From the NCBI RefSeq assembly GCF_001654915.1, contig NZ_LXEQ01000045.1: a stretch of DNA of 64,000 nucleotides; one strand, given 5' to 3'. The notes below the pieces were generated by a model. It was not told the origin of the DNA. It made no database searches and worked only from the letters and a program-made list of their open reading frames with translations. Within the stretch, counting starts at the first letter, position 1. Every line of letters starts with the position of its first letter. This document shows positions 43,272-51,690 of the stretch, piece after piece. The stretch is from Buttiauxella ferragutiae. Lineage in GTDB: Bacteria > Pseudomonadota > Gammaproteobacteria > Enterobacterales > Enterobacteriaceae. A program made the translations under genes and the position numbers.

Positions 43272-44408
43272 ATGAAGTTGTATACCCTGGATGTGACGTG
43301 TCTTGAGAATGCTCGCCGTGGCTTACAGCAGCCTTTTTCTCCGTTACAGCTGGCACTGGGTCAGCTGGTCAGAGAGGCGGATAAACTCCGTGGTCAACCG
43401 CTGGAAAGCGTGGTGCATAAAAAATTGCGTCCGGTGAGTGGCGATCCACATGATTACTACAGCCTGGGGACATACTGGTGGCCCAATCCGCGCAGGCCTA
43501 ACGGCCTGCCGTATATTCGTCGCGATGGGCACACCAACCCGCAATGTCAGAATAACGACACGGATACCACGCGTATAATCCGTATGTGTGAACGCAGCCT
43601 GACGCTTGGGCTGGCGTGGTACTTCACTGGACAGCGCAAGTACGCGCAGGCGGCGGCGGAACAAATAAAATGCTGGTTCCTTGACGAACAAACGCGGATG
43701 AATCCGCATTTGAACTACGGTCAGGCGATCCCAGGGATTGTTTCTGGCCGTGGTACCGGGCTTATCGATACGCGCTTGTTATGGATGGTGATTGATGCCA
43801 TTGGCCTGATTAGCCCAGCGGGAGTGTTGGATACCGACGACATTATCGGTTTGCACCAATGGTTCAGGGACTTTAATCACTGGATGTTTTACAGCGATGT
43901 GGGTCACTCTGAATATGTCTGGCATAACAATCACGGCACCTGGTATGACGCACAGCGTGCGGCTAATGCACTGTTCTATGGTGATAAAGGGCTAGTGGCT
44001 CGCATCATTCAGCAGGGGATAACCCAACGCATGGCGGCGCAAATCGACCAGGAAGGTAAACAGACAATGGAACTGGAGCGTCCGGTGCCGTTCCACTATT
44101 CCTTGTTTAACCTTGAAGCGCATTTGTTGTTGAACCGTTACGCTGAGCATGTCGAGTTTGACCGCTGGAATGCCGTGCAGGATGGCCGAAGTGTGAAGCT
44201 CGGTATCGATTATTTGATGCCGTTTATCGCCGACCCGGATTTATGGCCGTACAGTGATTTACAAGGCATTGTCTGGGATAGCGCCTTGCGCATCATATTG
44301 CAATCGATGCGCGGGTATCCCAAAGAGGCTGCGCGTTATAAAACCGTGTTGGGCAGCTTCCCTGAAGATACCCTGGGTCTGCATGAACAACTGATGTGGT
44401 GCGCTTAG
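43272..44408 (+). CDS. cytoplasmic alginate-lyase-fold protein
   Basis: 378 residues, same family as the secreted lyase of the divergent operon but without signal peptide. DPHDYYSLGTYWWPNPRRPN, LPYIRRDGHTNPQCQNNDT and WHNNHGTWYDAQ (near residue 217) repeat the paralogue's motifs, including the Asn-His pair. It should therefore act on imported oligosaccharides in the cytoplasm. Fifth gene of the importer operon, 10 bases after the ATPase. A secreted and a cytoplasmic version of one fold suggests sequential cutting of the same linkage. Mechanism by family analogy only. Confidence 0.83.
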   Translation: MKLYTLDVTCLENARRGLQQPFSPLQLALGQLVREADKLRGQPLESVVHKKLRPVSGDPHDYYSLGTYWWPNPRRPNGLPYIRRDGHTNPQCQNNDTDTTRIIRMCERSLTLGLAWYFTGQRKYAQAAAEQIKCWFLDEQTRMNPHLNYGQAIPGIVSGRGTGLIDTRLLWMVIDAIGLISPAGVLDTDDIIGLHQWFRDFNHWMFYSDVGHSEYVWHNNHGTWYDAQRAANALFYGDKGLVARIIQQGITQRMAAQIDQEGKQTMELERPVPFHYSLFNLEAHLLLNRYAEHVEFDRWNAVQDGRSVKLGIDYLMPFIADPDLWPYSDLQGIVWDSALRIILQSMRGYPKEAARYKTVLGSFPEDTLGLHEQLMWCA

Positions 44409-44458
44409 GGAAGGGTGTGACCTGGCCGGGCCTTAGTCATTGACCCGACCAAAAGGCC

Positions 44459-44962
44459 TCAATGCTGCTGATGATTCACCAAATTCGTCAAATGCTCATC
44501 GGTCTGGCTCATGCACATTCCGGCTTTATGTGCATTACGGACTTCATCGAGAATGGTATTGAGCAACACACCTTCGTCTTGCTGCTCCCGATCCATGGTT
44601 TTCAGGAAAGTGAGCGTCGAGAAATCATTTAATGCGGTAGCTTCTGCGGTCAGTGTGGTTAATGTCGCGCAACGTTGGTCATAATCGGCCACCGTTTGCT
44701 CGAACAACGTTTCTAATGAATCGCATTCGCGTGGCGGTTCTTCAATCGTCGCCACAATAGGATTACCACCGGCTTGCTTCATAAAAGTAAAAATACGCAT
44801 CATTTGCGTGACGCTGCATTGTGCCTGATTTCTTAAAAAGATCGCTGTGCCCGTTAAACTCTTTTCGGAGCACCAGTGACTTAAGCGCAAATAAAGGTTG
44901 GAGGAGTAGAAGTCGCGGTTTATCTGTAAGTTAAGTCTTTGAACCATGCCGGAAGTTGCCAT
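44459..44962 (-). CDS. ftnB: ferritin-like protein FtnB
   Basis: 167 residues from the ATG at 44962, with AAAGGA six bases upstream; earlier in-frame ATGs are too close to or before this site. Sequence starts MATSGMVQRLNLQINRDFYS as in FtnB. Compared with FtnA the ferroxidase region is altered: RNQAQCSVTQMMRIF replaces the Glu-Glu-x-x-His block. FtnB is thought to supply iron for Fe-S repair and stress rather than bulk storage. In E. coli it lies between yecJ and araF; here it is the backbone gene left between two halves of the polysaccharide locus. Confidence 0.93.
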   Translation of the reverse strand: MATSGMVQRLNLQINRDFYSSNLYLRLSHWCSEKSLTGTAIFLRNQAQCSVTQMMRIFTFMKQAGGNPIVATIEEPPRECDSLETLFEQTVADYDQRCATLTTLTAEATALNDFSTLTFLKTMDREQQDEGVLLNTILDEVRNAHKAGMCMSQTDEHLTNLVNHQQH

Positions 44963-45240
44963 AATCATTCCTTTATTGAATCGGAACATCGGTGAAGATG
45001 GGGTAAACAATAAAAATTCATGGGGATGTTTAAACCATACCTCTTTAGGGGTATTCGGAGAACTATTAATTATGTCGTTTTATCACTATTTTCAGCCTGG
45101 AGTACTAATAAATAGCAAAGGCTAAAAATGAAATGATTATTAATGCGCGACTTTGTTTTTATATTCTATAAATATAATGAGCTAAATTGTGATTCACAGC
45201 TGAGTACTGGAATAGGCTAGTGCTTGTTTATTGTATTAGA

Positions 45241-46107
45241 TCATATTTTCTGCCCATCGGATAATTGCGCTCGTGACTGTTTCCGGTACTGCAACGGAGT
45301 TTGATTCATCATCTTCTTAAAACAAGTAATGAAATAAGTGTCCTCGATAAACCCCACTTCCTGAGCGATGGCGTCAATGCTTAACGGCGAAGTGCGCAAC
45401 AGGTCGCAGCTTTTCTTGATGCGCCGCGTCAGTAAGTACTCATGAATACTGCCGCCGGTCTGCTGGCGAAAAATACGTGAAGTGTAGCTGCGCGATAATC
45501 CAATAGATTGTGCAAGTTCATCCAGTGAAAACTTGGTGCTGTAATTATTCTCGACCCACTGCATGATGCGCGAGGCAACCGTAGGCTGTTGCGGGATAAA
45601 TGCCTGCGGCTGCGCGGGGAGAAACGCCATAATCTGCATCACCATAAACGCAACATCACTGGCCGTTGAGTGCGCTGTCGGATCCAGCTTATCGAACCCG
45701 CCAAGAATCACTTCCATAAATTCTGCCTGTTCACTCAAATCGTACACCTGCGCGGGCACGTTGCTGGCGGCCAGGGCTGAAAATTGAGCCTGTTGGCGCG
45801 CAAATGCCTGCAAAGAGCCGATCACTGAAGAGTGCTCAATGTGCATAGTGGTGCGGTGATACTGGTTTTTGTCACTGGCTTCGACATGCACTTTGTGCAA
45901 ACGGAACGGTGGGAAAATAAATAACCGGCCAGGCCGCGCGGTGTAATGTTGATTATCCACGACAACAATGCCATAGCCTTTTGAAATATAGAGAAATTCA
46001 ACACATTGATGCCAGTGATAGTACTGAGCACTTGAAGCGCGTAAACGGTGAAATGAGATAACCTGGCTATCAAGTGTGATGCGCTCCATCAATTGTGCTT
46101 CGCTCAT
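45241..46107 (-). CDS. AraC-family transcriptional regulator
   Basis: 288 residues. The N-terminal cupin-like sensor domain (about 10-140) includes YYHWHQCVEFLYISKGYG and RPGRLFIFPPFRLHKVH. The C-terminal double helix-turn-helix runs VENNYSTKFSLDELAQSIGLSRSYTSRIFRQQTGG and ends LSIDAIAQEVGFIEDTYFITCFKKMMNQTPLQYRK, the AraC signature. It is divergent from the DUF2264-MFS-GH88 operon and is the only specific regulator in the locus, so it probably responds to a pathway oligosaccharide or uronate derivative. Confidence 0.9.
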   Translation of the reverse strand: MSEAQLMERITLDSQVISFHRLRASSAQYYHWHQCVEFLYISKGYGIVVVDNQHYTARPGRLFIFPPFRLHKVHVEASDKNQYHRTTMHIEHSSVIGSLQAFARQQAQFSALAASNVPAQVYDLSEQAEFMEVILGGFDKLDPTAHSTASDVAFMVMQIMAFLPAQPQAFIPQQPTVASRIMQWVENNYSTKFSLDELAQSIGLSRSYTSRIFRQQTGGSIHEYLLTRRIKKSCDLLRTSPLSIDAIAQEVGFIEDTYFITCFKKMMNQTPLQYRKQSRAQLSDGQKI

Positions 46108-46209
46108 TTCCCCTCCAGGACAACAAATTTAAGTTTTTACGCCATCATTTGTAATTTATTCACCTTGCGAATAGAAAAATCCAGCGAAATTGAAATGGCG
46201 GTTTATTTT

Positions 46210-46225
46210 TGTGATGCGGCTCACT
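46210..46225. promoter_or_regulatory. CRP site in the divergent regulator/DUF2264 region
   Basis: TGTGATGCGGCTCACT matches the TGTGA-N6-TCACA consensus in nine of ten positions. It lies between the AraC-type regulator and the catabolic operon and implies catabolite control. Confidence 0.7.
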
Positions 46226-46336
46226 CTGAGCCTTGAATAAAAGCGACTAATCTGTTCATCAACGCGAAGTATTAGCGCACTGAAAAATAGCTATAACAAT
46301 AACTTACTCTATTCTCGTGTTTAACGGGAGGACATC

Positions 46337-48169
46337 TTGCAACCTAAAAACATTACAATAAACAACCGCCTTGAAAGCAGGGACGATCTACAAAAACTGG
46401 TTAACGAATTATTGAATGCCGTTTCGCCATTCTTTAAAAAAGATGCCAGTCGGGTCGACCTTGCTAATTTCACTGCACATTACGGCCAGCAGATTGCCAA
46501 TATGGAAACTTTCTCGCGTTTGCTGTGGGGGGTGACTCCATTGCTGGCGGGTGGAAGTGAACCAGAGCAATTCTCTTTTTATATCCAGGCGATAAAAAAC
46601 GGTACTAACCCGGAGCACGCAGATTATTGGGGGGAGGTGGCACCTTTCGATCAGCGCATTGTGGAAATGGCAGCCTACGGGTTAATGCTGGCGATAGCGC
46701 ATAAGCCGCTGCTGGCGCATTTCAATGAACAAGAAAAACAGCATCTTTGGCAGTGGCTCAGGCAAAGTGAAAACCAGGATATTCCAGATAACAACTGGCA
46801 TTTCTTCCCAATTCTGGTGCAGGTAGGTTTCCATCGTTGTGGAATGCCGAACAATACTGATGCGCTGGAAACGCATTTTGCTGCCATGGAACAATATTAT
46901 CTCGGCGATGGCTGGTATTCAGACGGCCCAGGACGCCCGCGTGATTACTATATTTCGATGGGCTTCCATTTCTACGGGCTGATTTACGCCAAATTAATGG
47001 CGGATGTTGATCCTGAACGTTGCAATAAACTGCGCGAGCGGGCGGCCCTGTTCGCTGCCGACTTTATCCATTTCTTTGCGGACGACGGTGCTGCTATTCC
47101 CTTTGGTCGCAGCCTGACTTATCGCTTCGCACAGGGCGCATTCTGGAGTGCTGCGGCGTTTGCCGGGCTGGAAGTCTTTGAACCTGGCGTGGTAAAGGGC
47201 ATTGTTCTGCGCCATTTACGCTGGTGGCTGCAACAACCGCTGTTCGACCGCGATGGTGTGCTGAGCGTCGGTTACAGCTACCCAAATCTTGTCATGGCGG
47301 AAGATTACAACGCACCGGGCTCTCCGTACTGGGGGCTAAAAACCGTATTGGTGCTGGCGTTAGGCCAGGACGATGCCTTCTGGCAGGCGCAAGAGTTGCC
47401 GCTGCCACCTGGTGACGCACACCATAGCATTCCTCATGCTGCGCAAATTCTGGTTCATCAGCCTAATCATTTATGGATGCTAACTTCCGGCCAGCTTGAG
47501 CTGAATAACTTCGTTAATACCGAAGCTAAATACTGCAAATTTGCTTATTCCACACGCTATGGTTTCACCATTGAGCGGGGGCGTTACGGCTTAAATCACG
47601 CGGCTCCAGATTCGATGTTGCTGTTATCTGAAAAAGACGATTACTGGCGCGGGCGTCGCGATTGCCAGAACGTCACAACCGCGGATGGCATGATTTACAG
47701 CCGTTGGCTGCCATGGAATGACGTGACTATCGACACCTGGTTACTGCCGCTGGGCGACTGGCAGGTGCGTGTGCATTCCCTCAAAACCGAACGTGAACTG
47801 GATTGTGCTGAAGGCGGTTTCAGCCTGCCAAACCGTCCGCTTCCCGAAGCGCAAATGGCGAAAGCTTGCTGCCAACTGACCTCCGTCACGGATACCAGTG
47901 CCATTTACTGTTTGAGCCCGCAACCGCGCAATGGCGACCAGGTGTTAACGCCGCCAAACAGTAACCTGCTCTTTGCTGAACGGGCTGCGGTTCCGCTGTT
48001 GAAAGGGGAGTTGAGTAAAGGCACGCATCTGTTAATCAGTGCTGTCTGGGCAGGGGATTCAGCGGTATTTGATGCGAACACTCGCCCACAAGCCATGGTC
48101 AGCGAGGGTGTTGTGCGCCTGGTGATGGGTAAGCTCGAAACACAAATCATGTTGAATAAACTGCCGTGA
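46337..48169 (+). CDS. DUF2264 family protein
   Basis: 610 residues starting at a TTG with a strong ribosome site (GGGAGG, six bases away); no ATG lies closer. The DUF2264 signature is clear at the N-terminus: SRDDLQKLVNELLNAVSPFF, then METFSRLLWGVTPLLAGG, and later YYLGDGWYSDGPGRPRDYY, PFGRSLTYRFAQGAFWSA and YNAPGSPYWGLKT. The first about 370 residues look like an (alpha/alpha) barrel and the rest like beta-sandwich, a plan shared with several polysaccharide lyases and hydrolases. No signal peptide, so cytoplasmic. Activity is not established to my knowledge; the lyases and GH88 beside it suggest action on unsaturated uronate oligosaccharides. Confidence 0.85.
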   Translation: MQPKNITINNRLESRDDLQKLVNELLNAVSPFFKKDASRVDLANFTAHYGQQIANMETFSRLLWGVTPLLAGGSEPEQFSFYIQAIKNGTNPEHADYWGEVAPFDQRIVEMAAYGLMLAIAHKPLLAHFNEQEKQHLWQWLRQSENQDIPDNNWHFFPILVQVGFHRCGMPNNTDALETHFAAMEQYYLGDGWYSDGPGRPRDYYISMGFHFYGLIYAKLMADVDPERCNKLRERAALFAADFIHFFADDGAAIPFGRSLTYRFAQGAFWSAAAFAGLEVFEPGVVKGIVLRHLRWWLQQPLFDRDGVLSVGYSYPNLVMAEDYNAPGSPYWGLKTVLVLALGQDDAFWQAQELPLPPGDAHHSIPHAAQILVHQPNHLWMLTSGQLELNNFVNTEAKYCKFAYSTRYGFTIERGRYGLNHAAPDSMLLLSEKDDYWRGRRDCQNVTTADGMIYSRWLPWNDVTIDTWLLPLGDWQVRVHSLKTERELDCAEGGFSLPNRPLPEAQMAKACCQLTSVTDTSAIYCLSPQPRNGDQVLTPPNSNLLFAERAAVPLLKGELSKGTHLLISAVWAGDSAVFDANTRPQAMVSEGVVRLVMGKLETQIMLNKLP

Positions 48170-48188
48170 TGATTCTGGAGAAACACCA

Positions 48189-49469
48189 ATGAACATGTCG
48201 ACAATAACGCGTACCGCGCAAATAAAAATGAGCAGTTTCATTTTTCTCTACTTTTTCACCTGGTCCTCAAGCTTCGGGCTATATGCCTTGTGGCTGAGTC
48301 AAAAAGTCGGTTTAGACAGCATCACGATCGGTAGTGTTTTTGCTATCAATGGAGTCTTTGCCGTAGTGATGAAACCGGTCTATGGCTACATCATGGATAA
48401 GATCGGCATGAGTAAATGGCTGCTCTATTTTGTCTGCGCCGTTTCCGCACTGATGGCCCCGTTCTTTGTTTTCATCTACCAACCTTTACTACTGACGCAC
48501 ACCATGGTGGGGATTGTGATTGGTGCGCTGTACCTGAGCCTGGGCTGGTATGCCGGTGTGGCCGCTTCCGAATCCTATGCTGACCGCTTTAGCCGCATGT
48601 ATGGTCTGGAGTTTGGGCGCATTCGTATGTGGGGTTCACTGGGCTGGGCAATGGCCGCTTCGGTTTCCGGTTTGCTGTTCAACTACACGCCGCTGGCCAA
48701 CTTCCTTGTCAGCAGCGCCACGTCAGTGCTGATGCTCCTGATGTTGGTCAGCCTGAAAATTGGCGACGAGCAACTGCGGAGTAACAACGTGATTTCCGCA
48801 AACAAAATCGTCTTTGCCGATGTGCTGATGTTACTGAAAAACCGCAAATTCTGGATGTTTAGCCTCTATGTCGCCGGTGTGGCATGGATGATGTTTGTTG
48901 CTGAACAGCAGTTCCCGCGTTACTTCGTTTCGTTCTTCGACACCAAAGAGCAGGGCAATGCGTGGTACGGCTACCTGAGCACCGTCCAGTCCGGCATGGA
49001 ATTCGTGATGATGATGTTCATCCCGTTGCTGGTAAATCACTACGGTGCCAAAAAAGGGTTGCTGTTCTGTGGCTGCGTAGTCGGAGCCCGTCTGATTGCA
49101 TCCGGCCTGACCAGCGACCCGCTGATCATCTCGATCATCAAACCGTTCTACGGTGTTGAGATCTCGCTACTGCTGATTTCGGTATTCAAATACATCGCGG
49201 AGCACTTCGACAAAAAAATTAACGCCACCATGTATCTACTGGGTTATCAGGCCATGATCTACGTCGGTTCCGTGGTTGTGGCACCGCCAGCCGGATATCT
49301 GTACGACAAAATTGGCTTCGGGCAGACCTACTTAATCATGGGAAGTTGTGCGCTGCTGTTCACCCTGGTTTCTGCTTTCACACTCTCGCGCTGCCAGTCA
49401 AAGCGCGATGAGTCCCGCAATTTCGCACCCGCTTTAAATACCGCACCGGCCGAGCCGGTAAAACATTAA
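48189..49469 (+). CDS. oligosaccharide:H+ symporter (LacY-type MFS)
   Basis: 426 residues with 12 membrane segments. IKMSSFIFLYFFTWSSSFGLYALWL at the start, MKPVYGYIMDKIGMSKW for motif A, and AASESYADRFSRMYGLEFGRIRMWGSLGWA, the E-x-G-x-x-R-x-W-G-S block of the LacY/RafB/CscB symporter family. It would import an oligosaccharide with protons, giving the locus a second uptake route beside the ABC importer. Followed by GH88 with 14 bases between, so same operon. Confidence 0.87.
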   Translation: MNMSTITRTAQIKMSSFIFLYFFTWSSSFGLYALWLSQKVGLDSITIGSVFAINGVFAVVMKPVYGYIMDKIGMSKWLLYFVCAVSALMAPFFVFIYQPLLLTHTMVGIVIGALYLSLGWYAGVAASESYADRFSRMYGLEFGRIRMWGSLGWAMAASVSGLLFNYTPLANFLVSSATSVLMLLMLVSLKIGDEQLRSNNVISANKIVFADVLMLLKNRKFWMFSLYVAGVAWMMFVAEQQFPRYFVSFFDTKEQGNAWYGYLSTVQSGMEFVMMMFIPLLVNHYGAKKGLLFCGCVVGARLIASGLTSDPLIISIIKPFYGVEISLLLISVFKYIAEHFDKKINATMYLLGYQAMIYVGSVVVAPPAGYLYDKIGFGQTYLIMGSCALLFTLVSAFTLSRCQSKRDESRNFAPALNTAPAEPVKH

Positions 49470-49483
49470 TTTTAGGAGACGTT

Positions 49484-50689
49484 ATGACCCGTACTGTTGC
49501 CACTGAAAAAGTCGTGACCGAGCCGCTGCGCCCGATTGAATTACATCAGGTTGACCGTCTGGCACTGAATCGCAAACTGGATGCCGCGTTAAAAAGCGTG
49601 ACCAAAAAACTGGACAAAAACATCATTGCCCTGGGTGACAAGTTCCCAAATGAAGCCTGTGAAGGCGGAAAATGGGCACCAACAGGCAACGTCGAATGGA
49701 CAACCAGTTTTTGGACTGGCCAGTTGTGGCTGATGTGGGAGTTGACCGGCGATGACAAATATCGTCAAGCCGCCGAGCGCTACTTGCCCTCTTTCGCGGA
49801 ACGTTTAGACCAGCGTATTGAAACCGCGACTCATGACCTGGGCTTTCTTTATACGTTGTCATGCATCAATGCCTGGCGGTTAACGGGTAATGAAACGGCT
49901 CGTCAGACTGCGCTGCAAGCGGCTGACATTTTGATGGAACGTTACAACCCGGTCGCCAAAATCATCCAGGCGTGGGGCGATTTGAATGACCCGGAACAAC
50001 AGGGGCGGATGATTATTGACTGCAATATGAACCTTCCGCTGCTTTATTGGGCAAGTGAACAAACGGGTGATGCGCGTTACGCGCAAGCGGCAACAGCACA
50101 CGCACAGCAGGCGGCAAAATATATCGTGCGTCCGGATTCTTCCACTTTCCATACTTTCTATATGGATGTGGAAACGGGCGAGCCACGATTTGGTAATACG
50201 CATCAGGGCTTCAGTGACACTTCGTGTTGGTCGCGTGGACAGGCTTGGGGCATCTATGGTTTCTTGCTCACTTACCTGTACACCGGTGACACCAGCATGG
50301 TGGATCTCACCCGCAGCCTGGCACATTACTTTATCAACCGCTTGCCGGAAGATGATGTCTGTCATTGGGATCTGGCATTGCTGGGAACCGATGCGGTGCG
50401 TGATAGCTCGGCGGCGGCGATTACCGCCTGTGGCTTGCTGGAACTGGTCAACACGCTGCCGGTGTTGGATGAACATCGCGCCCATTATGAAGAGATGGCG
50501 CTGCGGATTATCCAGTCACTGACGGATAACTATCTGGCACGCGACGATGAAGCGTGTGAAGGCTTGTTGAAACACTCGGTTTATCACATGGCAAGCGGCA
50601 AAGGTGTCGATGAATGCTGTAGTTGGGGTGACTATTTCTACCTGGAAGCACTGACCCGCGTGCGCAAGGTATGGAATCTCTACTGGTAA
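49484..50689 (+). CDS. GH88 unsaturated glucuronyl/uronyl hydrolase
   Basis: 401 residues without signal peptide, an (alpha/alpha)6-barrel of family GH88. The two essential aspartates are visible: Asp118 in ATHDLGFLYT and Asp179 in MIIDCNMNLPLLYW (equivalents of Asp88 and Asp149 in Bacillus UGL). VEWTTSFWTGQLWLMWELTG, FSDTSCWSRGQAWGIYG and DSSAAAITACGLLEL are further family blocks. The enzyme hydrates the 4,5 double bond of the terminal unsaturated uronate left by a lyase, releasing the sugar. This ties the locus to lyase products. Confidence 0.93.
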   Translation: MTRTVATEKVVTEPLRPIELHQVDRLALNRKLDAALKSVTKKLDKNIIALGDKFPNEACEGGKWAPTGNVEWTTSFWTGQLWLMWELTGDDKYRQAAERYLPSFAERLDQRIETATHDLGFLYTLSCINAWRLTGNETARQTALQAADILMERYNPVAKIIQAWGDLNDPEQQGRMIIDCNMNLPLLYWASEQTGDARYAQAATAHAQQAAKYIVRPDSSTFHTFYMDVETGEPRFGNTHQGFSDTSCWSRGQAWGIYGFLLTYLYTGDTSMVDLTRSLAHYFINRLPEDDVCHWDLALLGTDAVRDSSAAAITACGLLELVNTLPVLDEHRAHYEEMALRIIQSLTDNYLARDDEACEGLLKHSVYHMASGKGVDECCSWGDYFYLEALTRVRKVWNLYW

Positions 50690-50696
50690 ATATTTC

Positions 50697-50718
50697 GCCC
50701 CCGCAGGCCTGCGGGGGC
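50697..50718 (+). terminator. GC-rich hairpin between GH88 and the PfpI gene
   Basis: A 22-base perfect palindrome with arms GCCCCCGCAGG and CCTGCGGGGGC lies eight bases after the GH88 stop. It is not followed by a T run, so it may stabilise the message or only partly end transcription before the next gene. Confidence 0.6.
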
Positions 50719-50734
50719 AACATGGAGAGTTGGA

Positions 50735-51292
50735 ATGAAAACTGTTGCTGTTCTGCTGGCTCCTGGTTTTGAAGAAGGTGAAGCTATTGTCATTATTGAT
50801 ATTTTGCGCCGCCTTCAAGTTAACGTTCGTACACTGTCTTGCGTAGATACGCGCGCCGTGGTGAGTTACCACGATATTCCGATGGTTGCCGATGCCACAT
50901 TAAGCGAATGTTTTGATGAAACCTTTGATGCTGTGGTTTTACCCGGTGGCCCGGAAGGCAGCGCCTTTTTGGCAGGTTGCGCCAGTGTGATTGCCTTCGT
51001 GCGCCGTCATGACGAACAGGGCAAATTTATCTGCCCGATTTGCTCCGCCGCGGCACGTGTATTGGGTGGAAATGGTTTATTGAAAGGCCGCCGTTACGTC
51101 TGCTCCGGTGATTTATGGCAGCAGGTGAAAGACGGTGAATATGTTGACGCTGATGTCGTTGAGGACGGTAATCTGATTAGCGGAAGGGGGCTGGGCAAAG
51201 TGTTTGATTTTGCATTGACCGTTGCAGCTCGCCTGGAAGGTGATGAAGCCCCAGCCCGCGACCAGGCGGATCATATTTATTATCCGTGGTAG
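50735..51292 (+). CDS. DJ-1/PfpI family protein
   Basis: 185 residues of the DJ-1/ThiJ/PfpI superfamily: VAVLLAPGFEEGEAIVIIDIL with the conserved Glu near 15, DAVVLPGGPEGSAF, and the nucleophile elbow ICPICSAAARVLGG with the reactive cysteine near 104. ISGRGLGKVFDFALTVA follows as in YajL. Relatives act as chaperones or glyoxalase/deglycase-like enzymes against reactive carbonyls. In this operon it could handle reactive alpha-keto or aldehyde intermediates from uronate breakdown; that is inference. Confidence 0.87.
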   Translation: MKTVAVLLAPGFEEGEAIVIIDILRRLQVNVRTLSCVDTRAVVSYHDIPMVADATLSECFDETFDAVVLPGGPEGSAFLAGCASVIAFVRRHDEQGKFICPICSAAARVLGGNGLLKGRRYVCSGDLWQQVKDGEYVDADVVEDGNLISGRGLGKVFDFALTVAARLEGDEAPARDQADHIYYPW

Positions 51293-51450
51293 TGGTGAAT
51301 ACTCAGGGAATATTTTATTCCCCTGAGTATTCGTATTAACAAAAAAATCGTATTACTCCCGCATTGCTTTTTATTAAAACATTATATTTTCTGATCAATA
51401 CATTTCCCGCCTGATAGTCACCAAAGCCGCAAGGATGTGCTGGCTGTACT

Positions 51451-51467
51451 TATGGATAATTCAGCTA
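51451..51467. promoter_or_regulatory. AraC half-site upstream of araF
   Basis: Read on the minus strand this is TAGC-TGAATTA-TCCATA, a perfect match to the AraC half-site TAGCN7TCCATA. A weaker copy (TATGGA at 51570-51575) lies nearer the gene, beside a CRP-like half-site (TGTGA near 51554). Arabinose induction of araFGH is known in E. coli. The rest of the roughly 400-base gap 51293-51690 shows no gene. Confidence 0.75.
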
Positions 51468-51690
51468 ATTACCTCTCAATTCATCATACATATCTGCTCA
51501 TTCTTATGCCTTTAATGGCTGAATGTATGTACGCTTTTACTGTATTTCTGGCGTGTGATTGCGCTCTCCTATGGATGATTAATTTCCCGCTACAACTATC
51601 GTAAGCCCAATAGCTAAAAGTCGAAACGGCTAATGGCTTGTTTTAACTAAACCTTACCCTACATAAAATAAGATCGAGCGGGAGTTTACC

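Noticed and set aside
49880..50485. 201-codon minus-strand frame inside the GH88 gene
   Set aside because: Antisense to catalytic blocks of GH88, with no ribosome site or family motif.
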